From NCBI RefSeq assembly GCF_013364235.1, contig NZ_CP054919.1:5426267-5490266 (forward strand): a stretch of DNA of 64,000 nucleotides, given 5' to 3'. The stretch is from Kitasatospora sp. NA04385. Its GTDB lineage: Bacteria > Actinomycetota > Actinomycetes > Streptomycetales > Streptomycetaceae. The notes below the pieces were generated by a model. It saw only the letters and a program-made list of their open reading frames with translations, ran no database searches and was not told where the DNA came from. The position numbers and the translations under genes are program-made. Shown in pieces: positions 25,512 to 38,614 of the stretch (position 1 is its first letter; the number at the start of each line of letters is the position of its first letter).

Positions 25512-27038
25512 TTGAGCAGCAAGCACATCACCCACTGGATCGGCGGCCAGTACGTCGCCACCGCCGGAACCGCGCCCCGCCGCGGCGACATCCACGACCC
25601 GGCCACCGGCCAGGTCACCGGCCAGGTCGACTTCGCCGAGATCGCCGAGGTGGACCAAGCCGTCGCCGCCGCCGCCCAGGCCTTCACCGGCTGGCGCAAG
25701 GCCTCGATCGCCAAGCGCACCCAGGTGCTGTTCAACTTCCGCGAGCTGTTCAACGCCCGCAAGGACGAGCTCGCCGCGATCATCGTCTCCGAGCACGGCA
25801 AGGTGCACTCCGACGCCCTCGGCGAGCTTGCCCGCGGCCAGGAGGTCGTCGAGTACGCCTGCGGCATCCCGCAGCTGATCAAGGGCGGCTTCACCGAGCA
25901 GGCCTCCACCGGCGTCGACGTCTACTCGATCCGCCAGCCGCTCGGCCCGGTCGCCATCATCTCGCCGTTCAACTTCCCGGCCATGGTGCCGATGTGGTTC
26001 TTCCCGATCGCGATCGCGGCCGGCAACACGGTCGTCCTCAAGCCGTCCGAGAAGGACCCGTCCGCCGCCAACTTCATCGCCGAGCTGTGGAAGGAGGCCG
26101 GCCTCCCCGACGGCGTCTTCAACGTCGTCCACGGCGACAAGGTCTCCGTCGACCGCCTGCTGGAGCACCCCGACGTCAAGTCGGTCTCCTTCGTCGGCTC
26201 CACCCCCATCGCCCGCTACGTGTACGAGAACGGCACCCGCTACGGCAAGCGCGTGCAGGCCCTCGGCGGCGCCAAGAACCACATGCTGGTGCTCCCCGAC
26301 GCCGACCTCGACCTGGCCGCCGACGCCGCCATCAACGCCGGCTTCGGCGCGGCCGGCGAGCGCTGCATGGCCGTCTCCGTCCTGGTCGCCGTCGACCCGA
26401 TCGGTGACGAGCTGGTCGCCAAGATCAAGGAGCGGATGGCCACCCTCAAGGTCGGCCCCGGCTGCAACGGCGACTCCGAGATGGGCCCGCTGGTCACCGG
26501 CGTGCACCGCGACAAGGTCACCTCCTACGTCGAGTCCGGCGTCGCCGACGGTGCCGAGCTCGCCGTCGACGGCCGCAAGCACCCCATCGCCGCCGAGGAC
26601 GCCAAGGGCGCCCCCACCGCCGACGGCTTCTGGCTCGGCCCCACCCTGTTCGACCACGTCAAGCCGGGCATGTCCGTCTACAACGATGAGATCTTCGGCC
26701 CGATCCTGTCGGTCGTCCGGGTCCCCTCCTACGACGAGGGCCTGGAGCTCATCAACGCCAACCCGTACGGCAACGGCACCGCCATCTTCACCAACGACGG
26801 CGGCGCGGCCCGGCGCTTCCAGAACGAGGTGGAGGTCGGCATGGTCGGCATCAACGTGCCGATCCCCGTCCCCGTCGCCTACTACTCCTTCGGCGGCTGG
26901 AAGGCCTCGCTGTTCGGCGACAGCCACGCCTACGGCGCCGACGGCGTCCAGTTCTTCACCCGCGGCAAGGCCGTCACCCAGCGCTGGCTCGACCCCTCGC
27001 ACGGCGGCATCAACCTGGGCTTCCCCACCAACAACTGA
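25512..27038 (+). CDS. mmsA: CoA-acylating methylmalonate-semialdehyde dehydrogenase
   Basis: MmsA turns methylmalonate or malonate semialdehyde into propionyl- or acetyl-CoA in valine, thymine and beta-alanine breakdown. I chose TTG 25512 (SSKHITHWIGGQYVATAGT) since GGAGG lies 9 bp upstream; GTG 25488 is an alternative. 508 aa. Motifs: PFNFPAMVPMWFFPIAIAAG, VLKPSEKDPSAANF, and catalytic Cys in FGAAGERCMAVSV. MmsA-type features are ALGGAKNHMLVLPDADL (in place of the usual catalytic-Glu segment) and the ending YSFGGWKASLFGDSHAYG. A strong terminator follows. Confidence 0.92.
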   Translation: MSSKHITHWIGGQYVATAGTAPRRGDIHDPATGQVTGQVDFAEIAEVDQAVAAAAQAFTGWRKASIAKRTQVLFNFRELFNARKDELAAIIVSEHGKVHSDALGELARGQEVVEYACGIPQLIKGGFTEQASTGVDVYSIRQPLGPVAIISPFNFPAMVPMWFFPIAIAAGNTVVLKPSEKDPSAANFIAELWKEAGLPDGVFNVVHGDKVSVDRLLEHPDVKSVSFVGSTPIARYVYENGTRYGKRVQALGGAKNHMLVLPDADLDLAADAAINAGFGAAGERCMAVSVLVAVDPIGDELVAKIKERMATLKVGPGCNGDSEMGPLVTGVHRDKVTSYVESGVADGAELAVDGRKHPIAAEDAKGAPTADGFWLGPTLFDHVKPGMSVYNDEIFGPILSVVRVPSYDEGLELINANPYGNGTAIFTNDGGAARRFQNEVEVGMVGINVPIPVPVAYYSFGGWKASLFGDSHAYGADGVQFFTRGKAVTQRWLDPSHGGINLGFPTNN

Positions 27039-27063
27039 GCAGCCCACCGCGCCCCGGCGTGAC

Positions 27064-27096
27064 GGAAGGCCGGCCCCCACCCGGGGCCGGCCTTCC
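27064..27096 (+). terminator. Terminator after mmsA
   Basis: Perfect 14-bp stem (ggaaggccggcccc / ggggccggccttcc), 5-nt loop, 25 bp after the stop. Confidence 0.87.
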
Positions 27097-27136
27097 GGCT
27101 GTCCGGCGCCCGGCCACGCCTCCGGCCAGGCGATGT

Positions 27137-27165
27137 TTGCACCTGGCGCGGATCCGGCGTAGTGT
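27137..27165 (+). promoter_or_regulatory. rRNA operon promoter candidate P1
   Basis: -35 TTGCAC (27137-27142), 17-bp spacer, -10 TAGTGT (27160-27165). Streptomycete rRNA operons have several tandem promoters; this is the most upstream in the 630-bp gene-free region 27039-27668. Confidence 0.5.
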
Positions 27166-27326
27166 TCACTGGTCGCTCGGCAGGGAGCACCGGACACGCA
27201 TCTGTGTGGACGGTCCCGGGGCGGCCAATCCCCTGAGAAACCAGTTCGATGATCCGTGACGGGTCGCGTCCTTTTCGCGTCCCCGTTCGTATTGTCGGCG
27301 TGCGCTTTTCCGGAGATTGCGGCCGA

Positions 27327-27357
27327 TTCGCTTTGCGAAGCGGGGATCGGCTAGAGT
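27327..27357 (+). promoter_or_regulatory. rRNA operon promoter candidate P2
   Basis: -10 TAGAGT (27352-27357) with a possible -35 TTCGCT (27327-27332, 19-bp spacer) or TTGCGA (13-bp spacer). The -10 is convincing, the -35 is not. Confidence 0.4.
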
Positions 27358-27430
27358 TTGAAACGTCGGACGGGGCGTCAAGCCGCAGAAGACGAAAGCG
27401 AGTCGGGAAAGAGCACAGGCTCGGATCTGA

Positions 27431-27436
27431 TAAGCT
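27431..27436 (+). promoter_or_regulatory. rRNA operon promoter candidate P3 (-10 box)
   Basis: TAAGCT after CGGATCTGA, followed by GGAAACACGAAAG, the form seen before the last rrn promoters of streptomycetes. No clear -35. Confidence 0.4.
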
Positions 27437-27503
27437 GGAAACACGAAAGAACGAAGCGCCCGGAGATGCGGTCGGAAGGCCGGTCGAAGGAAGCGTCCGT
27501 TCC

Positions 27504-27512
27504 TTGAGAACT
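27504..27512 (+). promoter_or_regulatory. boxA-like antitermination element in the 16S leader
   Basis: TTGAGAACT followed by CAACAG; the same 9-mer recurs before 23S at 29435-29443. Paired copies before 16S and 23S fit boxA elements used by the Nus antitermination complex. Confidence 0.6.
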
Positions 27513-27668
27513 CAACAGCGTGCCAAAAGTCAACGCCAGATATGTTGACATCCCCGGCCGGCCGGTATCGGTTGGTTGGAGATTCCTTTATGAAGTATCA
27601 CTAGCGAGGACGCAGTGCGCGGGGCCGCCTTATTCCGGTGGTTGCCGTGCCGCTCTTTCGTGAGAAGC

Positions 27669-32573
<4,905 letters not shown>

Positions 32574-32576
32574 GTT

Positions 32577-32592
32577 GCTCGCGTCCACTGTG
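32577..32592 (+). other. Right arm of the 23S rRNA processing stem
   Basis: gctcgcgtccactgtg, the exact complement of 29445-29460. Confidence 0.8.
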
Positions 32593-32658
32593 TTGTTCTG
32601 AAACAACGACCCCCACCCCCGCCGCGGCGGGCGGGTGGGCGGCGAAAAGTTTCACCGT

Positions 32659-32777
32659 GTTTCGGTGGTCATAGCGTGAGGGAAACGCCCGGTTACATTC
32701 CGAACCCGGAAGCTAAGCCTCACAGCGCCGATGGTACTGCAGGGGGGACCCTGTGGGAGAGTAGGACGCCGCCGAAC
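32659..32777 (+). rRNA. 5S ribosomal RNA
   Basis: About 119 nt, from gtttcggtggtcatagcgtg to gtaggacgccgccgaac. The internal segments cccggttacattccgaaccc and gatggtactgcaggggggac are typical of actinobacterial 5S rRNA. The first and last bases pair to form helix I. Confidence 0.95.
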
Positions 32778-32788
32778 AATCATTCAGG

Positions 32789-32820
32789 AAAGGGCTCCAG
32801 CCGTCAGGCTGGGGCCCTTT
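32789..32820 (+). terminator. rRNA operon terminator
   Basis: aaagggctccagcc pairs with ggctggggcccttt (one G-U pair) around GTCA, then CTGC. It begins 11 bp after 5S. Confidence 0.88.
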
Positions 32821-32968
32821 CTGCATTTCCGGACCCGCCCAGGCGGCCGCCAGGGGTGGTGCTAGGTCCACCTCAAAGACGGGTGGCACGGCCAATGTGC
32901 CGGCCGTGGTGCCGGGGAGAGACTGAGGGCGTTCAGGGAACGGCGTTCGACTTCTCGGGGAGCGGGCT

Positions 32969-34381
32969 TTGGCAACGACAGTGTGGTTCGGCGATGGCGG
33001 GGGCGCCAGGTCTGTGGCGGGTGAGCGGGCTCGGGTGGCGGTGCGGGCCGGTGGGCAGGCCGTGGTGATGGCGGTGGCGGCTGCTGCCGGTCTGGTGATG
33101 CCGGTGCTCGCGGCGGTGTTCACGGCTCTGGCCGTGGGGCAGTTGTTCGACCAGGGGCCGTTGGGGTTGTACGCGGAGGTGCCGAGTGCGGCCGTGGCGG
33201 GGGTGTCGACGCTGTACTGGTTCGTGCGGCGCGGTGCGGTGTGGACGCGGCAGCGGGTGGAGCGGGAGGCGGGTGAGCGGTGGGGGGTGGTGTACTCGAC
33301 GCGGGAGGCGTTGGAGCAGGACGCGCGTGGGTTCTGGTGGACGGGGGTGTCGTACCACCGAAGGCAGGGAGTGGCACGGCTGGTCCAGTTCGCGCGGTGG
33401 GCGTTGCGGGACCACCAGGTGCAGCGGGAAGGGGTGTGGCTGCTGGCCAATCCGGCGGGGGTTGTGGTGCTGCTGGGAGTGCCGATGGCGCTGCTGTGGG
33501 GCGGGTTGGTGTTCGCCGCCTCGGCGACGGTGGATTCGCGGCACTTCTTCGGACTGGACAGCCGGCCGGTGAACCTGTTGTGTTCCGGGCTCATCGGTGG
33601 GGTGTTGGCGGTGGCGGGGCTGGCGGCGATGCCGTGGGCGGTGCGGATGCACGGGGCGTTCGCCTGCCGGGTGCTGGGCGGTGGGCCGCAGCAGAGCCGG
33701 GCGCAGTTGACCGAGCGGGTGGCGCACCTGACGGAGACCCGGGCCGACGCGGTGGACGCACAGGCGGCGGAGCTGCGGCGGATCGAGCGTGACCTGCACG
33801 ACGGGGCGCAGGCACGGCTGGTGACGATCGGGCTGACGCTGGGGACGATCGAGCACCTGATGGCCACGGACCAGGCGGCGGCCCTGGAGTTGCTGGCGGA
33901 GGCGCGGGAGGCTTCGGCGAAGGCGCTCCAGGAACTGCGTGACCTGGTGCGGGGCATCCATCCGCCGGTGCTGGCGGAGCGCGGGCTGCCGGACGCGGTG
34001 CGCGAGTTGGCGTTGACCTCGGTGGTGCCGACGGAGGTGACGGTGAGTCTGCCGGGGCGTCCGGAGGCGGCGTTGGAGACGGCGGTGTACTTCAGCGTGA
34101 GCGAGCTGCTGGTGAACGCGGCCAAGCATGCCGGGGCCCGGCACGCGTGGGTGGACGTGCTGCACCGGGCGGGCCGGCTGCGGGTGGTGGTGACGGACGA
34201 CGGGCACGGGGGTGCGCGGATGGAGGCGGACGGCGGGCTGCGGGGGATCGAGAAGCGATTGGGTACGTTCGACGGAATGATCTCGCTCGACAGTCCGGTG
34301 GGCGGGCCGACCACGATCACGATGGAGCTGCCGTGCGCGTTGTCCTCGCCGAGGACCTCTACCTCCTCCGCCAGGGGCTGA
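32969..34381 (+). CDS. Sensor histidine kinase (HisKA_3, NarL-type)
   Basis: 470 aa; TTG 32969 has GGGGAG 8 bp upstream (GTG 32981 is an alternative). Four to five membrane helices in the first ~260 residues surround a sensor region with a tryptophan-rich part (RGFWWTGVSYHRRQG). The dimerisation and phosphoacceptor helix is RIERDLHDGAQARLVTIGL (His ~276). The ATP-binding domain has SELLVNAAKHAGARHAWVDV (N box) and VVTDDGHGGA (G1). The 3' end overlaps the response-regulator start by 49 bp, so the pair is translationally coupled. The signal is unknown. It begins 191 bp after the 5S gene. Confidence 0.92.
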   Translation: MATTVWFGDGGGARSVAGERARVAVRAGGQAVVMAVAAAAGLVMPVLAAVFTALAVGQLFDQGPLGLYAEVPSAAVAGVSTLYWFVRRGAVWTRQRVEREAGERWGVVYSTREALEQDARGFWWTGVSYHRRQGVARLVQFARWALRDHQVQREGVWLLANPAGVVVLLGVPMALLWGGLVFAASATVDSRHFFGLDSRPVNLLCSGLIGGVLAVAGLAAMPWAVRMHGAFACRVLGGGPQQSRAQLTERVAHLTETRADAVDAQAAELRRIERDLHDGAQARLVTIGLTLGTIEHLMATDQAAALELLAEAREASAKALQELRDLVRGIHPPVLAERGLPDAVRELALTSVVPTEVTVSLPGRPEAALETAVYFSVSELLVNAAKHAGARHAWVDVLHRAGRLRVVVTDDGHGGARMEADGGLRGIEKRLGTFDGMISLDSPVGGPTTITMELPCALSSPRTSTSSARG

Positions 34382-35001
34382 CCAGGCTGCTGGAGATCCA
34401 CGGGTTCACCATCGCGGCGGCGGTGGAGACCGGGCCGGACCTGCTGGCGGCGCTGCTGTCGGAGCGGCCGGACGTGGCGGTGGTGGACGTCCGGCTGCCG
34501 CCGACGCTGACGGACGAGGGGCTCCAGGCGGCGCTGGCGGCGCGCCGGGAGATTCCCGGCCTGCCGGTGCTGGTGCTGTCGCAGCACGTGCAGCAGTTGT
34601 ACGCGCGGGAGTTGCTGGCGGACGGCACGGGCGGAGTGGGGTACCTGCTCAAGGACCGAGTGTTCAACGCGGACCAGTTCGTGGACGCGGTGCGGCGGGT
34701 CGCGGCGGGCGGGACGGCGATGGACCCGGACGTGATCGGCCGGCTGCTGCAGCACAACGCCGGGTCGGAGCCCCTGCAGCGGCTGTCGCCGCGGGAGCGG
34801 GAGGTGCTGGGGTTGATGGCGGAGGGCTGTTCGAACTCGGCGATCGCGGCGCGGCTGACGGTCAGCGACGGCGCGGTGGCCAAGCACATCGCCAACATCT
34901 TCGGGAAGTTGGAGCTCGCGCCGACCGAGGACGGCAACCGGCGGGTGCTCGCGGTGCTGGCGTACCTGAACGGCGGGGCGGAGCGGTCGGTGGGTGGCTG
35001 A
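34333..35001 (+). CDS. NarL/FixJ-type response regulator
   Basis: 222 aa from GTG 34333 (VRVVLAEDLYLLRQGLTRLL); GGAG lies 6 bp upstream, inside the kinase gene. The receiver domain carries the acidic pair in LAEDLYLL, phospho-Asp in VAVVDVRLPP (~50), and the Lys in YLLKDRVFNADQF. The C-terminal LuxR-type DNA-binding domain is SPREREVLGLMAEGCSNSAI followed by TVSDGAVAKHIANIFGKLEL. It partners the kinase directly upstream. Targets unknown; they may include itself. Confidence 0.93.
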   Translation: MRVVLAEDLYLLRQGLTRLLEIHGFTIAAAVETGPDLLAALLSERPDVAVVDVRLPPTLTDEGLQAALAARREIPGLPVLVLSQHVQQLYARELLADGTGGVGYLLKDRVFNADQFVDAVRRVAAGGTAMDPDVIGRLLQHNAGSEPLQRLSPREREVLGLMAEGCSNSAIAARLTVSDGAVAKHIANIFGKLELAPTEDGNRRVLAVLAYLNGGAERSVGG

Positions 35002-35077
35002 AGCGGCAGGCCGGAGGGCCGGCGGACGTCCGGGCGAGGCGTGCGGTGCCGGGCGCGGCGCTGCGTGCGGACGCGCC

Positions 35078-35093
35078 ATTGGTGTGGACCAGT
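35078..35093. promoter_or_regulatory. DasR-like operator candidate
   Basis: attggtgtggaccagt matches the dre consensus for the GlcNAc regulator DasR (ACTGGTCTAGACCACT) at about 13 of 16 positions. It lies ~65 bp before a -10-like TAGTAT (35158-35163), upstream of the DUF2637 gene. One site alone is weak evidence. Confidence 0.3.
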
Positions 35094-35157
35094 GGAGGTG
35101 TGGTGGCGATCGGGGGCGGTGGCCCGGGCTGGCGGCGGGGGAGAACGCCCGTACGAG

Positions 35158-35163
35158 TAGTAT
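35158..35163 (+). promoter_or_regulatory. -10 box before the DUF2637 gene
   Basis: TAGTAT in the 304-bp gene-free region 35002-35305. No clear -35. Nothing else in this region looks like a gene. Confidence 0.35.
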
Positions 35164-35305
35164 CCGGTGGGCCGAGTCTGTCGACGGTGCACCGTCATCG
35201 TGTCCTGACGCGACGACGTGAAGCGTGCGCCCCGGGGTGGGGACGTGTACTCGGCGGCTACAGGTCGTATACGGCAGCTGCCGAGTCCCAGGGGTTGATC
35301 AACGA

Positions 35306-37015
35306 ATGGCACGTCCTTCCCTTACCCGCGCGCACCGGGCACTGCTGGGTGTGGTGGCCGTCGGCGCGTGCGTGATCTCGGGCATCGGTTTCGCGGGGTC
35401 GTACAACTCGGTGCGCGACCTGGCGATGGAGAAGGGCTTCGGCGCCTTCTCCTACGCCTTCCCGATAGGCGTCGACGCGGGCATCGTGGTGCTGCTCTCG
35501 CTGGACCTGGTGCTGACCTGGCTGCGGATCCCGTTCCCGCTGCTGCGGCAGACGGCGTGGCTGCTGACCGCGGCGACGATCGCGTTCAACGCGGCGGCCT
35601 CCTGGGGCGACATGCTGGGCATGGCGATGCACGCGGTGATCCCGGTGCTGTTCGTGGTGGTGGTCGAGGCCTCGCGGCACGCGGTGGGGCGGATCGCGGC
35701 GATCACCGCGGACCGGCACATGGAGTCGGTGCGGCTGATGCGCTGGGTGCTGTCGCCGGTGCCGACCTTCCGGCTGTGGCGGCGGATGAAGCTCTGGGAG
35801 CTGCGCTCGTACGACGAGACGGTGCGGCTGGAGCAGAACCGGCTGGTGTACCGGGCGCAGCTGCGGTTCCGGTACGGGCGGGGCTGGCGCCGGTCGGCGC
35901 CGTTCCAGGCGCTGCTGCCACTGAAGCTGGCGAAGTACGGTGTCCCGCTGGACCCGACGGTGCTGGACCGGATCGACGGTCCGCTGATGGTGCCTGGCGG
36001 CGCGGTGGAGGAGTCCGAGCAGGAGCTCCCGGCGGTGCGGGGCGGTCAGGTGACGCAGGCTCAGCAGGCTTCGTCGGCCGGGCCGGCGGCCCTGGGGGCG
36101 CCGGGCCCGCACGCGCGGTCGCAGGCCCGGCCGCCCGTGCAGGCCGCCCGGGCCCAGGCCCCGACGGCCCAGGTGCAGGCACCGGTGGGCCCGGCGCAGG
36201 CCCAGGCGGTGCCGCAGGTGTCGGCGGCGGTCGCGGTGCCGACGCTGGCGAAGCTGGCCGCGGTGCGGCTGCGCGACCAGCAGGACCCCGAGGCGGCGCA
36301 GGCCGCGCCGGTGATCGACCCGTCCGCGGAGCTGAACGTGTGGACGGCCCGCCCGGTGCGCTCGCACCTGGAGCAGCCGGGCCAGGTGCACACGGCGCGG
36401 GTGCCGGGGCAGGCCTCGCCGTGGTTCAAGGCGCCGCGCCCGAGCGGCCCGGAGGAGGAGGCCGGGCCGCAGTCGGGCTACCAGCCGCCGCAGGCCGAGG
36501 CGTACGCCGAGCAGGGCGTCCACCCGGAGGAGTACCGGCCGGAGGGGTACCCCGCGCAGGAGTACCGGCCGGAGGAGTACCACCCGGCGGCGGGCGGGCA
36601 CGCTCCGGCGCCCCACCCGCAGCAGCACGTCCAGCAGCACATCCAGCAGCACGCGCCGACGGAGGCGGGGGTGGCGGCGGGGGTGGAGCCGATCCTGGTG
36701 CCCGGCCGGCCGGTGCGGCTGGAGACGATGATGGCGCCCGAGTCGGAGCCGCTGCCGTTCGAGGGGCAGGAGGCCCCGGCGCGCCGTCCGATCGCGGGCG
36801 CTCCCGAGCCGCTGGACGCCAACGAGTGCTTCGACGCGCTGGTCAGCTACATGGAGGAGAACCAGCGGCAGCCCGACGAGCGTCGGTTCGCCGAGTACCT
36901 GAGCCAGCGCGGCGTCCCGGGTTCGCGGCCGGACGGCGGCGTCGCGGTGAAGGACGTGGAGAAGGTCTGGCAGGACCTCCAGGAGCGGTACATGGAGTCC
37001 GGCCGGGGGGAGTGA
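35306..37015 (+). CDS. DUF2637 (SpdB-like) membrane protein with a long disordered tail
   Basis: 569 aa from ATG 35306 (MARPSLTRAHRALLGVVAVG). Residues ~10-130 form about four membrane helices (VGACVISGIGFAGSYNSVRD, FAFPIGVDAGIVVLLSLDLV-type, TAWLLTAATIAFNAAASWGD, VIPVLFVVVVEASRHAVGR), the DUF2637 domain also found in plasmid-spread proteins. A basic helical region follows. From ~230 to ~500 it is Pro/Gln/Ala-rich with HPEEYRPEGY-type repeats and QQHVQQHIQQH. The last ~60 residues fold again (FDALVSYMEENQRQPDERRF, KDVEKVWQDLQERYMES). It may be a membrane scaffold; a role in DNA transfer is unproven for chromosomal copies. Confidence 0.82.
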   Translation: MARPSLTRAHRALLGVVAVGACVISGIGFAGSYNSVRDLAMEKGFGAFSYAFPIGVDAGIVVLLSLDLVLTWLRIPFPLLRQTAWLLTAATIAFNAAASWGDMLGMAMHAVIPVLFVVVVEASRHAVGRIAAITADRHMESVRLMRWVLSPVPTFRLWRRMKLWELRSYDETVRLEQNRLVYRAQLRFRYGRGWRRSAPFQALLPLKLAKYGVPLDPTVLDRIDGPLMVPGGAVEESEQELPAVRGGQVTQAQQASSAGPAALGAPGPHARSQARPPVQAARAQAPTAQVQAPVGPAQAQAVPQVSAAVAVPTLAKLAAVRLRDQQDPEAAQAAPVIDPSAELNVWTARPVRSHLEQPGQVHTARVPGQASPWFKAPRPSGPEEEAGPQSGYQPPQAEAYAEQGVHPEEYRPEGYPAQEYRPEEYHPAAGGHAPAPHPQQHVQQHIQQHAPTEAGVAAGVEPILVPGRPVRLETMMAPESEPLPFEGQEAPARRPIAGAPEPLDANECFDALVSYMEENQRQPDERRFAEYLSQRGVPGSRPDGGVAVKDVEKVWQDLQERYMESGRGE

Positions 37016-37134
37016 CCCGGCAGCGGGCGGCGGTGTCCCGGGCCGGGTGGTCCGGGCCGGGGGCCGGTCCCGCCGTTCGGAGGTAAGCACAGGAACGCGA
37101 TGGCCGTCCGCCGGTTCTTCCGGCCGGGCGGCCA

Positions 37135-37164
37135 TTGACGCTTCCGCGGCGCCGCCACTACCTT
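37135..37164 (+). promoter_or_regulatory. Promoter of the CitE-like gene
   Basis: -35 TTGACG (37135-37140), 18-bp spacer, -10 TACCTT (37159-37164). One of the best sigma-70-type promoters in the window. Confidence 0.65.
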
Positions 37165-37168
37165 CACA

Positions 37169-37183
37169 TCAACAAATTGTTGA
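37169..37183. promoter_or_regulatory. Perfect 15-bp palindrome over the transcription start
   Basis: TCAACAA-A-TTGTTGA, starting 5 bp after the -10 box and ending 28 bp before ATG 37212. It is AT-rich in a GC-rich surrounding. The position is that of a repressor operator. The cognate regulator is not in the immediate neighbourhood. Confidence 0.65.
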
Positions 37184-37211
37184 AGTCGTGTGGTGAGCGG
37201 AGGACCCCCGG

Positions 37212-38495
37212 ATGTCGCAGCCTGCCCAGTTCGATGCCGCCCGGCCCGTCTCGTTCTCGGACACCGCCCGGGCGGCCGTCGAGGCGCTGCTGACCCCGGT
37301 GGACGCCGAACTGACGTGCCGTTACCCGGGCGAGAGCGGCTCGCGGCAGCCGGTGCACACCGTGTACGTGCCGGCCGACGCGTTCGGGGCGCACACCGTC
37401 CGGGAGTGGGGCGCGCAGGCGCTGGCGGTGTTCGACGAGCACGCCGGCACGCCCGGGCGGCTCGCCGAGGCGCTCGGGGTCGCGGACGACGCGCTGCTGG
37501 CCGACGTGCACGCCCGGGTGCGGGCCAAGCTCGAGCGCGAGCCGGTCGAGGACCTGCGGATCGACTTCGAGGACGGCTACGGCCCGCGCCCCGACGCCGA
37601 GGAGGACGCCGAGGCCGTCCGGGCCGCCCGCCTGGTCGCCGCGGCGGTCGCCGACGGCAGCGCCCCGCCGTACGTCGGCATCCGGACCAAGTGCATGGAG
37701 GCACCGGTCCGGGCCCGCGGCATCCGCACCCTGGAACTGTTCCTGGGCACCCTGGTGGCCGGGGGCGGGCTGCCGGACGGGCTGGTGCTGACCCTGCCGA
37801 AGGTCACCCACGCCGCCCAGGTCGGCGCGCTGGCGCGGCTGCTGGAGGACTTCGAGCGGCGGGCCGGACTGCCCGCCGGGCGGATCGGGTTCGAGATCCA
37901 GATCGAGACCACCCAGGCGATCCTCGGCCCGGACGGCCGGGCCACCGTCGCCCTGATGATCGACGCCGCCGAGGGCCGCGCCACCGGCCTGCACTACGGC
38001 ACCTTCGACTACAGCGCCGCCTGCGGGGTCTCCGCCGCCCACCAGAGCATGGACCACCCGGTGGCCGACCACGCCAAGGCGGTGATGCAGGTCGCCGCGG
38101 CCGGCACCGGCGTCCGGCTCTCCGACGGCTCCACCAACGTCGTCCCGGCCGGCACCGCCGAGCAGGTGCACGCCGCCTGGCGGCTGCACCACGGCCTGGT
38201 CCGCCGTTCGCTGGCCCGCGCCTACTACCAGGGCTGGGACATGCACCCGGCCCACCTGCCGACCCGGTACGCGGCGGTGTACGCCTTCTACCGCGAGGGC
38301 CTGGACGCGGCCTGCGCCCGGCTCGCCGGGTACGTCGCCAAGTCCGGCGGCGACGTGATGGACGAGCCCGCCACCGCCCGCGCGCTCAGCGGCTACCTGC
38401 TGCGCGGCCTGGACTGCGGCGCGGTCGACCCCGCCGAGGTCACCGGCCGCACCGGCCTCGACCGCGCCCGGCTGGACGCCCTGGCCGGCCGCTGA
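37212..38495 (+). CDS. HpcH/HpaI-CitE-fold aldolase/lyase-like protein (DUF6986 type)
   Basis: 427 aa from ATG 37212. The CitE-like TIM barrel is visible: DLRIDFEDGYGPRPDAEEDA with metal-binding acidic residues, YVGIRTKCMEAPVRARGIRT, LVLTLPKVTHAAQV, RIGFEIQIETTQAILGPDGR, and LHYGTFDYSAACGVSAAHQS. Members of this superfamily cleave or condense C-C bonds of acyl-CoA or keto acids. The substrate here is unknown; similar genes elsewhere sit near purine or glyoxylate genes, which I cannot confirm here. It has its own promoter and operator and is not obviously in an operon with its neighbours. Confidence 0.8.
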   Translation: MSQPAQFDAARPVSFSDTARAAVEALLTPVDAELTCRYPGESGSRQPVHTVYVPADAFGAHTVREWGAQALAVFDEHAGTPGRLAEALGVADDALLADVHARVRAKLEREPVEDLRIDFEDGYGPRPDAEEDAEAVRAARLVAAAVADGSAPPYVGIRTKCMEAPVRARGIRTLELFLGTLVAGGGLPDGLVLTLPKVTHAAQVGALARLLEDFERRAGLPAGRIGFEIQIETTQAILGPDGRATVALMIDAAEGRATGLHYGTFDYSAACGVSAAHQSMDHPVADHAKAVMQVAAAGTGVRLSDGSTNVVPAGTAEQVHAAWRLHHGLVRRSLARAYYQGWDMHPAHLPTRYAAVYAFYREGLDAACARLAGYVAKSGGDVMDEPATARALSGYLLRGLDCGAVDPAEVTGRTGLDRARLDALAGR

Positions 38496-38614
38496 ACGGG
38501 GGCCCCGGGCGCCGGGCATAGGCTGGACGGCGGGACCGGCGGCGCACCTGGCCGCCGGGACGGGACGACAGCCGAGACCGACAGCCGAGACCGACAGCGG
38601 AGAGCACCAGCGCC

